Shown here one piece after another: positions 55,772-64,000 of a DNA stretch of 64,000 nt. The position numbers and the translations under genes were made by a program. The DNA is from a bacterium (lineage in GTDB: Bacteria > Pseudomonadota > Alphaproteobacteria > Rhizobiales > Aestuariivirgaceae), in NCBI GenBank assembly GCA_022842165.1, contig JALHQC010000006.1, positions 1 through 64,000 on the forward strand, read 5' to 3'. A model generated the notes under the pieces. That model searched no databases. It saw only the letters and a list, made by a program, of their open reading frames with translations, and was not told where the DNA came from. Numbering within the stretch: the first letter of the stretch is position 1; every line of letters begins with the position of its first letter.

Positions 55772-58120
55772 TCAACCCCGGCTGACGAAGCTGTCGATCA
55801 CCCGCTTCTCGCCGGCCTTGTCGAAGTCGATGGTCAGCTTGTTGCCGTCGACGGCGCGCACCGTACCGTTGCCGAATTTCTCGTGGAAGACGCGTTCGCC
55901 CAGCTCGTATTTCACGGCATCGGATTCCCGCGCCACCATCTCGCCTTCGATGAAGCGGGGGGTGGAGCGCGCACTGCCGCCCTTCGACCAGCGGTCCTGT
56001 GCCCGCTGCCAGCCCGGTGTCGAGTAGGTGTTGCCGAAGGGCTGGGTCTGGTCGTCGAAGCGGCTCTTGCCGTAGGCGCCGAGGCCATAGCCGCCATAGC
56101 TGTTGGCCATGGGTGCCACTTCCACATGGGCCTCCGGCAATTCGTCGATGAAGCGCGAGGGCAGCGCGTTCTGCCAAGTCTGGTTCTGCATGCGGCGGTT
56201 CTGGGCGAACGAGATATAGGCGTGGCGCTTGGCCCTAGTGATGCCGACATAGGCCAGCCGGCGCTCTTCCTCGAGGCCCGCACGGCCCTTGTCGTCCAAT
56301 GAGCGCTGGTGCGGGAACAGCCCTTCTTCCCAGCCCGGCAGAAACACCGTGCCGAATTCCAGCCCCTTGGCGGAATGCAGCGTCATGATATTCACCTTGT
56401 CGTCGTCGGGCGATTGCTCGACATCCATCACCAGCGCGATGTGTTCGAGGAAACCTGCAAGATTCTCGAATTCGCCCATGGAGCGCACGAGTTCCTTGAG
56501 GTTTTCCAGCCGCCCCTGAGCTTCCGGGCTCTTGTCGTTCTGCCACATCTCGGTATAGCCCGACTCGTCCAGCACGATCTCGGCAAGCTCCGTGTGCGGA
56601 ATACCCGTCATCACCTGCCGCCAGCGCGAGAAGCTTTCCATCAGCTTCCTGAGCGCGGTGCGGGTTTTTGCCGGCAATTCATCGGTCAATGAAATCGCTT
56701 CCGCCGCGCGGTAAAGCGAAACGCCCTGCGCGCGGGCCAGCCCATACATCCGCTTCACCGAAGTATCGCCGATGCCGCGCTTCGGCGTGTTGATGATGCG
56801 CTCGAAGGCCAGGTCGTTGTCGGGCGAGGCAACGATCTTCAAGTATGCCAGCGCATCGCGGATTTCGGCGCGCTCATAAAAGCGCGGGCCGCCCACCACG
56901 CGATAGGGCACGCCCAGCGTGATGAAACGGTCTTCGAAGGATCGCATCTGGAACGAGGCGCGCACCAGGATCGCCATGTCGTTCAGCTTCTCGCCCTTCT
57001 TCTGCAGGTTCTCGATATCATCGCCGATGGTGCGGGCTTCCTCGTCGCCATCCCAGTGCGAGCGCACGATCACCGTGTCGCCATCATCCTTGTCGGTGCG
57101 GAGCGTTTTCCCCAGCCGGCTTTCGTTCTTGGCGATCAGCCCCGAGGCGGCACCCAATATCTGCGGCGTCGAGCGGTAGTTGCGCTCCAGCTTGATGATC
57201 TTCGCGCCCGGAAAATCCTTTTCGAAGCGCAGGATGTTGTCCACCTCCGCGCCGCGCCAGCCATAGATCGACTGGTCGTCATCGCCCACGCAGCAGATGT
57301 TCCTGTGCCCCTGTGCCAGCAGCCTGAGCCACAGGTATTGCGCCACGTTGGTGTCCTGATACTCGTCCACCAGCATGTATTTGAAGCGGCGCTGATACTC
57401 CTTCAGCACGTCCGGATGCTCCTGGAAGATGCGCAAGGGCTCCAGCAGCAGGTCGCCGAAATCACACGCGTTCACCACCTTCAGGCGCTGCTGGTATTCG
57501 GCATAGAGCTGGCGGCCCTTGCCGTCGAAATCATGGGCCTCGCCCGCGGGCACACGGTCCGGCGTCAGCCCGCGGTTCTTCCAGCCGTCGATGAGGTTCG
57601 CAAGCTGGCGGGCCGGCCAGCGCTTCTCGTCGATGTTGTGGGCTTCCATCAGCTGCTTCATCAGCCGGATCTGGTCGTCGGTATCGAGGATCGAGAAGCC
57701 GGATTTCAGCCCCGCCAGTTCGGCATGGTTCCTCAGGATCTTGACGCCGATCGCATGGAAGGTGCCGAGCCAGGCCATCCCTTCGACCACGCCGCCGATC
57801 AGCGCGCCGATCCGGTCCTTCATCTCGCGCGCCGCCTTGTTGGTGAAAGTGACGGCCAGAAGCTGGCCCGGCCAGGCCTTGCCGGTCGCCAGGATATGGG
57901 CAAGCCTCGTCGTCAGAACCCGCGTCTTGCCAGTGCCGGCACCCGCCAGCACGAGGAGCGGGCCATCGGTCGTCTCCACCGCCGCACGCTGCTCGGGGTT
58001 CAGGCCCTTGAAATAAGGCGGCTCCGATTGCGCCATGGCGCGCGCGGAAAGGCTGCCGGGCTTCGCGGGCGAAACCGGTTCCTCGTCGCCAAAGTCATTC
58101 AGGTCGAAATTCTTGCTCAT
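55772..58120 (-). CDS. uvrD: ATP-dependent DNA helicase UvrD/PcrA
   Basis: This 782-residue SF1A helicase has Q motif GLNPEQRAAVETTDG, Walker A LVLAGAGTGKTRVLTTR, MLVDEYQDTNVAQY (motif II), VGDDDQSIYGWRGA (III), LERNYRSTPQIL (IV), VNIMTLHSAKGLEFGTVFLPGWEEGLFPHQRS (V) and YVGITRAKRHAYISFA (VI). A C-terminal Tudor-like end (GERVFHEKFGNGTVRAVDGNKLTIDF) binds RNA polymerase in homologues. It acts in nucleotide-excision and mismatch repair. Confidence 0.95.
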   Translation of the reverse strand: MSKNFDLNDFGDEEPVSPAKPGSLSARAMAQSEPPYFKGLNPEQRAAVETTDGPLLVLAGAGTGKTRVLTTRLAHILATGKAWPGQLLAVTFTNKAAREMKDRIGALIGGVVEGMAWLGTFHAIGVKILRNHAELAGLKSGFSILDTDDQIRLMKQLMEAHNIDEKRWPARQLANLIDGWKNRGLTPDRVPAGEAHDFDGKGRQLYAEYQQRLKVVNACDFGDLLLEPLRIFQEHPDVLKEYQRRFKYMLVDEYQDTNVAQYLWLRLLAQGHRNICCVGDDDQSIYGWRGAEVDNILRFEKDFPGAKIIKLERNYRSTPQILGAASGLIAKNESRLGKTLRTDKDDGDTVIVRSHWDGDEEARTIGDDIENLQKKGEKLNDMAILVRASFQMRSFEDRFITLGVPYRVVGGPRFYERAEIRDALAYLKIVASPDNDLAFERIINTPKRGIGDTSVKRMYGLARAQGVSLYRAAEAISLTDELPAKTRTALRKLMESFSRWRQVMTGIPHTELAEIVLDESGYTEMWQNDKSPEAQGRLENLKELVRSMGEFENLAGFLEHIALVMDVEQSPDDDKVNIMTLHSAKGLEFGTVFLPGWEEGLFPHQRSLDDKGRAGLEEERRLAYVGITRAKRHAYISFAQNRRMQNQTWQNALPSRFIDELPEAHVEVAPMANSYGGYGLGAYGKSRFDDQTQPFGNTYSTPGWQRAQDRWSKGGSARSTPRFIEGEMVARESDAVKYELGERVFHEKFGNGTVRAVDGNKLTIDFDKAGEKRVIDSFVSRG

Positions 58121-58162
58121 GGTGCTCCGGATTCGCCGGACTCATATAGCAACACCCCGATG

Positions 58163-58552
58163 CTATATCACGTCAATCGACGTATGTTCCGCAACGGCAC
58201 GGCGCAATCGCACATCGCGGGTGAGAAGCGGAATGTGCATCGAACGAGCCAAAGTCACATAGGCAGCATCATAGGCGCTGAAGTTGTGGCGAAATGCCCA
58301 GATCGCGCGCCGCAGCTCGGATGACGGAAATCTCTCGATCCGGAGGGCCTCGAACTGCGAGAGTGCCGCCTGTGCGACCGAAGCTCGAATACGGCCCGAA
58401 ACCTCCAGCCGCCGCAGGGCACTCAGGCATTCAACATCGATAAGCTCAGGCGCGGCCAGTGCATCTGCTTCGCATATCGCTGATGCCAGGCTTTCATCGT
58501 CATGCGGCGACAGCAGAAATGAGACAATCGCCGAACAGTCGATGACGATCAC
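58163..58552 (-). CDS. vapC: VapC-type PIN-domain toxin
   Basis: This 129-residue PIN ribonuclease has the acidic set: VIDCSAIVSFLL (Asp5), APELIDVECLSALRR (Glu), FSAYDAAYVTLARSMHIPLLTRDVRLRRA (Asp pair). It would cut tRNA or rRNA when free of VapB. It starts at GTG 58552, overlapping the vapB stop as GTGA. Confidence 0.92.
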   Translation of the reverse strand: MIVIDCSAIVSFLLSPHDDESLASAICEADALAAPELIDVECLSALRRLEVSGRIRASVAQAALSQFEALRIERFPSSELRRAIWAFRHNFSAYDAAYVTLARSMHIPLLTRDVRLRRAVAEHTSIDVI

Positions 58553-58821
58553 TTTGCCGGCAGCCCGTCCCGGCCTTCGAATTTCCTGTCGTTCTCTTCA
58601 CGGCCCTCGCGGATGGCCTCGACTACTTCTTCAGCCGACACATCAAGAGGTGGCTGGCGCCTTGCCATCTGGATCCATTCCTGAAGAGTGGGAAGCATTG
58701 CGATCCGCTCAAGTTCTTCCCGCAAGTAGTCAGACAAGGTCTGGGATCGCGCCAGGGCACGCTGCTTCAGCCGCTGGTGAAGGTCTGGAGGAAGGTTCCT
58801 GATCTGAACGTGCTTGTTCAT
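58549..58821 (-). CDS. vapB: VapB-type antitoxin (FitA-like RHH)
   Basis: This 90-residue protein starts VQIRNLPPDLHQRLKQRALARSQTLSDYL, a ribbon-helix-helix DNA-binding domain of the FitA type. An acidic/amphipathic tail that blocks VapC follows. It represses its own promoter. A 34-bp palindrome begins at the start codon, leaving no room for a normal ribosome-binding site, so translation may be leaderless. Confidence 0.92.
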   Translation of the reverse strand: MNKHVQIRNLPPDLHQRLKQRALARSQTLSDYLREELERIAMLPTLQEWIQMARRQPPLDVSAEEVVEAIREGREENDRKFEGRDGLPAK

Positions 58822-58852
58822 GTGCCAAACATGATTTCATGTGCGGCACATG
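58819..58852. promoter_or_regulatory. Long palindrome at the vapBC start, probable operator
   Basis: CATGTGCC (58819-58826) is mirrored by GGCACATG (58845-58852), and inside it ACATGA-TT-TCATGT (58829-58842) is another dyad. Only two base pairs in each half mismatch. Nested dyads fit two RHH dimers from VapBC. The left end is the vapB start codon. Confidence 0.7.
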
Positions 58853-58863
58853 TCAAGGCAGGG

Positions 58864-59061
58864 TTAGGCAGCCTTGCGGTTGTAGCAATCGCTTTTGGCG
58901 CGAAACTCGCGGACCGACGCCTGAAGCTTCCGCCACGTCTCGGCGGTTTCGGTGTCGCCGGATTTCTCGCACAGGGCCGCATGCAGGGCAGCTTCCGATT
59001 CGGCGCGCGTTCCATGAACGAATACAAGCGCTTCCGCGAACAGGTTGAAACCTTGGTTCAT
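58864..59061 (-). CDS. Small hypothetical protein
   Basis: This is a 65-residue helical protein with two cysteines (Cys31 and Cys59 approximately) and a basic end. I do not recognise the family. GGAGG precedes ATG 59061 at good spacing, which supports translation. It lies just upstream of vapB on the same strand. Confidence 0.6.
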   Translation of the reverse strand: MNQGFNLFAEALVFVHGTRAESEAALHAALCEKSGDTETAETWRKLQASVREFRAKSDCYNRKAA

Positions 59062-59242
59062 CAATTCCGCCTCCTTCGTTGATTGGTTGAATCAGTCTAT
59101 GGAGCCCGAATGCGCCCTCATTGTTGCACAAGTGTGACAATGACAGGTCAACGCCGCTGAAATTTGCATTTCAAATGATCTGTTTCCCTCAATTCGGCAA
59201 CTTATGTCCAAGGCCCAGGCAAATGCTGCAGATTGGGGGCTG

Positions 59243-59728
59243 CTAGCCCTTCCGCGGTATCCCGATCCTGTGCCCCACCTGCGGCGGCACCGGCAAAGCC
59301 TTGTGGGCCTCGAACATGCCTTCGATCTTCTCCATCACATCCGGCGGGAAGGAAGCAGATTTCTTTATCCCCATGTCCACATGCATCACGATGATCTCGG
59401 TCACGCAGGAGAGCCAGCCCTCGGTGGCGTGATACATCTGCTGCACGTAATGCACGCGCTTCTGGTCGCAATCCAGCACCTGCGTCGCGATCCGCACCGA
59501 ATCGCCCGCATGAAGCTCGCGCACATAGGTGTTGTGGCTTTCCAGCGTGAAGAAGGAGGCGTTGCGCTCCTTCACATAGTCCGGCCCCAGCCCCACGGCG
59601 GCAAAGGCTTCGTCGCCCGCCCGGTCGAAGAGGACGTTGTAATAGGCCATGTTGAAGTGGCCGTTATAGTCTGTCCACTGGTCTTCCACCTTCTGGATTT
59701 GCCCAACGAAGGGTGCCGGATAAGCCAT
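59243..59728 (-). CDS. Hot-dog-fold acyl-CoA thioesterase
   Basis: This is a 161-residue 4HBT-type thioesterase. VEDQWTDYNGHFNMAYYNVLFDRA gives the active-site Asp/Asn region, followed by HNTYVRELHAGDSVRIATQVLDCDQKRVHYVQQMYH. It hydrolyses an acyl-CoA of unknown kind. Relatives occur with carnitine or betaine catabolism. ATG 59728 with CGGAG before it was preferred over ATG 59764. It diverges from the FAD oxidoreductase across 34 bp. Confidence 0.88.
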   Translation of the reverse strand: MAYPAPFVGQIQKVEDQWTDYNGHFNMAYYNVLFDRAGDEAFAAVGLGPDYVKERNASFFTLESHNTYVRELHAGDSVRIATQVLDCDQKRVHYVQQMYHATEGWLSCVTEIIVMHVDMGIKKSASFPPDVMEKIEGMFEAHKALPVPPQVGHRIGIPRKG

Positions 59729-59762
59729 CGCAAATTCTCCGAATTCTGCTATTTTCGCTCCC

Positions 59763-61154
59763 ATGGATAACCCGAGCCTGAAGAACAGCACAACCCATGC
59801 CGTGGCCGAGATCCGCGAGGCGCTGGGCGACCGTCTTTCAACCGCCCAGGCCGTGCGCGACCAGCACGGGAAAGACCAGACCTGGAACCCCGGCGCGCCG
59901 CCCGATGCCGTGGCCTTCGTCCACAATACGGATGAGGTTCAGAAGGTCGTGGCGATCTGCGCGAAGTATGGCACGCCCGTCATTCCCTATGGCACCGGCA
60001 CCTCGCTCGAAGGCCATTTCACAGCACCCTTCGGCGGCGTTTCCATCGATCTCTCGGCGATGAACAATATCCTCGAAGTCAACGCCGCCGATCTCGATGC
60101 CAGAGTGCAGGCAGGCGTCACGCGGAAGCAGCTCAACTCGCATTTGCGCGACCAGGGCCTGTTCTTCCCCGTCGATCCCGGTGCTGATGCCAGCCTCGGC
60201 GGCATGGCGGCGACCAGGGCTTCCGGCACCAATGCGGTGCGCTACGGCACGATGCGGGAAAACGTGCTGAACGTCACCGCCGTGATGGCCAACGGCGAGA
60301 TCATCCGCACCGGTTCGCGCGCCAAGAAATCTTCCGCGGGCTACGACCTCACGCGGCTGCTGGTCGGCTCCGAGGGAACGCTCGGCGTCATCACCGAAGT
60401 GGCGCTCAAGCTCTACGGCATTCCGGAATCGATCGTCTCCGCCGTCTGCCCTTTCCCGAGTGTCGAGGCCTGCTGCAACGCCACCATCACGGCGATCCAG
60501 ATGGGCCTTCCCATCGCCCGCATCGAACTCGTCGATGAAGAGCATGTGAAGGCCTTCAACGCCTATTCTAAGATCGACTTGCAGGTGAAGCCCACGCTGT
60601 TCCTCGAGTTCCACGGCACCACGGCTTCCGCACAGGAACAGGCCGAGACCTTTGCGGCCATCGCGGAGGATCTGGACGGCGGCCCCTATCGCTGGGCCAC
60701 CAAGGAAGAGGACCGCCAGAAGCTCTGGCAGGCGCGGCACGATGCCTTCTGGGCGACGAAATCGCTGGTGCCGGGCAAGGATGCCTTCGCGACGGACGTT
60801 TGCGTGCCGATCTCGCGGCTGGCGGAATGCGTCACCGAAACCCAGGCCGATCTTGCCGCAAACAATCTCTACGGCCCCATCGTCGGCCATGTGGGCGACG
60901 GCAATTTTCATGTCGTCATGTTCTGCGACCGCGCCGATCCGGCGGAGGTCAGGCGCGTGAAGGAGGTCTACGGCCGCATGATCGACCGGGCCATCGCCAT
61001 GGGCGGCACCTGCACGGGCGAGCATGGCATCGGTTCCGGCAAGGTGGCCTATCTCGAGAAAGAGCACGGACCCGCGCTCGCCTTCATGCGCGACATCAAG
61101 CGCGCGCTGGACCCCAGGAACATCATGAACCCCGGCAAGAACGCCGCCATTTGA
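59763..61154 (+). CDS. FAD-linked 2-hydroxy-acid oxidoreductase (GlcD/D-lactate dehydrogenase type)
   Basis: This 463-residue protein has an FAD_binding_4 domain (PYGTGTSLEGHFTAPFGG, DPGADASLGGMAATRASGTNAVRYG, YDLTRLLVGSEGTLGVIT). A C-terminal FAD-linked oxidase domain follows (GHVGDGNFHVVMF, TCTGEHGIGSGK with the metal/substrate histidines). It oxidises D-lactate or glycolate, passing electrons to quinone or cytochrome. The substrate is not distinguishable by eye. It is 31 bp ahead of the AsmA-like gene. Confidence 0.92.
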   Translation: MDNPSLKNSTTHAVAEIREALGDRLSTAQAVRDQHGKDQTWNPGAPPDAVAFVHNTDEVQKVVAICAKYGTPVIPYGTGTSLEGHFTAPFGGVSIDLSAMNNILEVNAADLDARVQAGVTRKQLNSHLRDQGLFFPVDPGADASLGGMAATRASGTNAVRYGTMRENVLNVTAVMANGEIIRTGSRAKKSSAGYDLTRLLVGSEGTLGVITEVALKLYGIPESIVSAVCPFPSVEACCNATITAIQMGLPIARIELVDEEHVKAFNAYSKIDLQVKPTLFLEFHGTTASAQEQAETFAAIAEDLDGGPYRWATKEEDRQKLWQARHDAFWATKSLVPGKDAFATDVCVPISRLAECVTETQADLAANNLYGPIVGHVGDGNFHVVMFCDRADPAEVRRVKEVYGRMIDRAIAMGGTCTGEHGIGSGKVAYLEKEHGPALAFMRDIKRALDPRNIMNPGKNAAI

Positions 61155-61185
61155 TTGACGCAATGCGACTCCAACACGAGCCCCC

Positions 61186-64000
61186 ATGAAGGTCTGGAAA
61201 TCGCCCGTATTCTATTTCGGCATCCTGCTGGTGATCGCCGTCGCCGGCCTCCTTGCCGCGCCCTTTGTGGTAAACTGGAACAGCTACCGCGCCGATCTCG
61301 AGGCCTATGGCAAGAAGCTCACGGGGCGCACGGTGAAGATCGAGGGGCCGATCTCGGCACGCCTGTTCCCATGGCCGCGCCTTACCGCCGACAATGTGAC
61401 GATCGCCAATCCGCCGGGCCTCGACACGCCGGAATTCGCGCGCGCCGAGCGTATCGTGGTGCGGATGACGCTGGCGGGCCTTGCCAATGGCGGCATTGAT
61501 GTCGAGGCAATCGAGATCGAGGGTCCCACGGTGCGCTTCCAGCGCCTGGCCACGGGCGAGGGCAACTGGCTGTTCAAGCCCGCCGCGGACCTCATCGACA
61601 GCGACATTCTCTCGCGCGTCAGCCTCGACCAGATCACGCTCAGCGGCGGCACCCTGCAGTTCACCGACCGGCGGCGCGGCGAAACCGTGACGCTCGACGA
61701 CTTCAACGCCACCATCTCGTCTCCCGCCGTGCGCGGGCCGTGGCGCATGCGCTCGGTGTCGCTTCACGACGACAAGGCCTACACGATCTCGCTGGCCACC
61801 GGCACCTGGGTTGCCGACGAGCCGTTCCGCTTTGGCGCCACCATAGCGGCAGCCGATGGTTCGGGTCTTGTCTTCAGCCTCGATGGCACGCAGACCGGCA
61901 ACAGTCTTGAAGGCGGCGTGCGGATCGAGCCTGCCACCACGGGCGAGGGGAAGTCGGACGCCGAAGGCGCGGTGCGCCCGCTGGTCTTCACCTCGAAGGT
62001 CAAGGCCACCTTCGATGCCGTCGACTTCGACGATATCGCAATCGCCCCCAGCGATCCGCGGCAGGGCGGCGCCATCACCACGGGATCGGCCCGCCTCACC
62101 CTCGGGCGGCACATCGATGCGCGCGTCGATCTCAGGTCCTCGACGCTCGATCTCGACGAACTCGCAGGTGCCGAATCGCGCAACCTGCTGCGGCAGGCAG
62201 GCAGCCTCGCGCTGGCCGACAGCTTCCTGAAACTGCTGCCCGCCGACATGAGCCTCGCGGGGTCGATGAAGGTCACAGCCCTCAAGACCGGGGGCGAAAC
62301 GCTCGACAATTTCGCGCTCTCCCTCGAGGCGGATCGCAATGCCCTGCGGATCGGCGAATTGTCGACTGGCCTGCCCGGGCGTTCGCAGGTTTTGTTCAAG
62401 GGCGTCTACTTCCCCGGCGATGCCGCCGAACTGGCGGGCGATCTGGCGCTCGAATCGAACGATCTCCGGGCGCTCGCCATGTGGGGCTGGCACGAGGGCA
62501 GCGACAGTCTCGCCAGCCTGTGGACCGGCAGCCGGGGCCGCTTCAAGATGCAGACCGATCTCAGCATCACCGCCTCGCGCTTCCGGCTCTCCAAGGCGCA
62601 GTACGAACTCGACGGCGAGCGCGGCAATGCCGAACTTTCCGTCACCTCCGCCGGGCGCGGCGCCATCGATCTCCGCATCGACGGCAACCGCATCGATATC
62701 GACAGTTTCGTGCCGCAGGGCGTGTCAGCGCTGTCTTCCGGGGCAGACAAGGGTGTCACCGGTCTCGCCGCCGCGCTGTTGCCGGATGGCGATGTGCCGG
62801 ATCTGCGGCTGACGCTGCAGGCGGCCCAACTCCTGCTCAATGGCGTCACCGCGTCTGACGTCGCCATCGATCTGGCGTCGGGGTCCAACGGGCTCGATCT
62901 CCGCACCCTGTCGATCGGTGCGGTTGGCGGTGCGCGGCTCGAGGCCAACGGCCTCATTCTCGATGCGGGGCAGGGAGCGGATGGTTCGATCGGCCTCGAC
63001 ATCACGGCGGAGGATCCGCGCGAACTGCTGCGGCTGCTCGGCATGGTGCGGGGGAAGGATGATCCCTCCTGGGCCAGAAATCTTGGTCCCACGGCGCTGC
63101 GCGGAGACTTGAGCGTCAAGCCCTCGGCGGAAGGCTCCAACGTTTCGTTCGGCCTCAATGGCACGGCAGGCGAACTGACGCTCGCCGCCAATGGAACGGT
63201 AAGCGCAAAGATGGATATCGGCATCGAGGCCTCGGTTGCCGCCACGCAGTCGGCCCGGCTGATGGCGCTGCTGGGGCTCGAACCGGCGGCTGAGGATAGC
63301 GTGCCGGGGCGGATCGAGATCAAGGCCGCTGGCACGCCGAAGGATGGCTTCATGGCCAATGCCTCGCTCCAGGCCTATGGCGCGCGGTTCGACTATCAGG
63401 GCAGCGCCAATCCGCTGGCCCAGGGCCTCGGGCTCGATGGCAAGCTCACGGCACGCTCCACCAGCCTGCGCGATCTTGGCCTGGCGACCGGCCTGCCGCT
63501 GGCAACGGCGCCCGATGGCGTGATGTCGCTCGACGCCGGGATTGCCAGCGATGGCGCAACATGGAAGCTCACCGGCCTTTCGGGCCGCTTCGGAGACAAC
63601 CGGATCGAGGGCAGCGCCGAGGTCGATGCTGCGCGGAAGCTCTCGGCGCAGATCACGTTTGGCCGCATCGCGCTCATCGATGTCCTCGCAACCGCATTCC
63701 TCAACTGGACGGGTGCGGCCCCCGATATCGAGACAGCCTTCGCGCCGGGCTTTCCCTTCGGGTTGACGGGCGAAGTCTGGCTCAGGCCGGAGACCCTGCA
63801 GGTTCACCAGCATTTCGAGGCGAAGGGTGCGGAGATCGGCGTCATCGCCGCGCCGGGCGAGATCACGCTGGCGATGTTCGCGAAAGATGACACGGGCCGC
63901 GACGCCGCCGTGGAGATCAGTTCGCGCGGCAGCGATTCGAGCCGCAAGCTCGAAGGCCGCGTCAAGATCCCGGTCGATCTTGCCCGGCAGCTTTCCCTGG
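61186..64000 (+). CDS. AsmA-family protein, truncated by the window edge
   Basis: The first 938 residues are present and the frame runs off the right edge. A TM helix (about 9-30: YFGILLVIAVAGLLAAPF) anchors the protein. The AsmA N-terminal domain follows (SYRADLEAYGKKLTGRTVKIEGPISARLFPWPRLTADNVTIANPPG), then long repeated beta strands of the bridge-like lipid-transfer type. Such proteins move phospholipid between membranes or shape outer-membrane assembly. ATG 61186 was chosen as it starts just before the TM helix. Confidence 0.9.
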   Translation, partial: MKVWKSPVFYFGILLVIAVAGLLAAPFVVNWNSYRADLEAYGKKLTGRTVKIEGPISARLFPWPRLTADNVTIANPPGLDTPEFARAERIVVRMTLAGLANGGIDVEAIEIEGPTVRFQRLATGEGNWLFKPAADLIDSDILSRVSLDQITLSGGTLQFTDRRRGETVTLDDFNATISSPAVRGPWRMRSVSLHDDKAYTISLATGTWVADEPFRFGATIAAADGSGLVFSLDGTQTGNSLEGGVRIEPATTGEGKSDAEGAVRPLVFTSKVKATFDAVDFDDIAIAPSDPRQGGAITTGSARLTLGRHIDARVDLRSSTLDLDELAGAESRNLLRQAGSLALADSFLKLLPADMSLAGSMKVTALKTGGETLDNFALSLEADRNALRIGELSTGLPGRSQVLFKGVYFPGDAAELAGDLALESNDLRALAMWGWHEGSDSLASLWTGSRGRFKMQTDLSITASRFRLSKAQYELDGERGNAELSVTSAGRGAIDLRIDGNRIDIDSFVPQGVSALSSGADKGVTGLAAALLPDGDVPDLRLTLQAAQLLLNGVTASDVAIDLASGSNGLDLRTLSIGAVGGARLEANGLILDAGQGADGSIGLDITAEDPRELLRLLGMVRGKDDPSWARNLGPTALRGDLSVKPSAEGSNVSFGLNGTAGELTLAANGTVSAKMDIGIEASVAATQSARLMALLGLEPAAEDSVPGRIEIKAAGTPKDGFMANASLQAYGARFDYQGSANPLAQGLGLDGKLTARSTSLRDLGLATGLPLATAPDGVMSLDAGIASDGATWKLTGLSGRFGDNRIEGSAEVDAARKLSAQITFGRIALIDVLATAFLNWTGAAPDIETAFAPGFPFGLTGEVWLRPETLQVHQHFEAKGAEIGVIAAPGEITLAMFAKDDTGRDAAVEISSRGSDSSRKLEGRVKIPVDLARQLSL

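Overview
The window reads as a chromosomal segment of a high-GC alphaproteobacterium, most likely Hyphomicrobiales (Rhizobiales). The evidence is a complete dcw cell-wall/division cluster (rsmH to ftsZ) followed by bamD, recN and ligA, a DjlA-like protein next to an AmpD-like amidase, small DUF1127 and cold-shock genes, and the dispersed palindromic intergenic repeats typical of rhizobial relatives. About 57 protein genes (two cut by the window edges), one broken gene and one RNA gene (rnpB) are supported. I saw no tRNA, rRNA or CRISPR array.

Layout. 1-5.3 kb: the tail of an IS630-type transposase, a lipid-acyltransferase/MlaC-like pair, a glutathione S-transferase, a DUF305 membrane protein and a GNAT acetyltransferase. 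A repeat-rich gap, a short DUF1963-like protein and a frameshifted marR follow. 5.5-10.6 kb: an ArsR-methyltransferase regulator translationally overlapped with metF, behind an unusual repeat-built promoter, faces a run of two MlaC-like proteins, a RuBisCO-like protein and a cupin. Both sides point to SAM/methylthio metabolism. 10.7-18.5 kb: accessory genes, including a cytochrome c with a FixK/FNR-type box, an extensin-like lipoprotein, DjlA-like and amidase genes, an amidohydrolase, YbjQ, a 6-TM ion channel with a non-standard filter, and a DUF421 protein.

18.8-42.4 kb: rnpB, then rsmH-ftsL-ftsI-murE-murF-mraY-murD-ftsW-murG-murC-murB-ddl-ftsQ-ftsA-ftsZ-bamD-recN-ligA. Most junctions up to ftsQ overlap by one to a few bases, which indicates translational coupling. 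These genes make the UDP-MurNAc-pentapeptide and lipid II, polymerise and cross-link septal peptidoglycan, and assemble the FtsZ ring. Two genes commonly found here are missing: mraZ before rsmH and lpxC between ftsZ and bamD.

42.5-64 kb: aminopeptidase P, fasciclin protein, DUF1194 and 5'-nucleotidase-like pair, cold-shock and DUF1127 proteins, prmA, OmpA-type lipoprotein, ABC exporter, tandem HD-GYP protein, MFS exporter, msrB, uvrD-type helicase, a VapBC toxin-antitoxin pair under a long palindrome, a thioesterase diverging from an FAD-linked oxidoreductase, and the start of a large AsmA-like protein that runs off the right edge.

Nothing here is a clearly new defence or mobile system. The most distinctive signals are the MlaC-MlaC-RuBisCO-like-cupin operon beside the SAM-cycle genes, the 18-bp tandem repeats and duplicated SahR-type boxes before the regulator, the channel with a TMGSQYWP filter, and places where intergenic palindromes or terminators have become coding sequence (ends of ligA and prmA). 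Functions come from motif recognition by eye; no database search was run.
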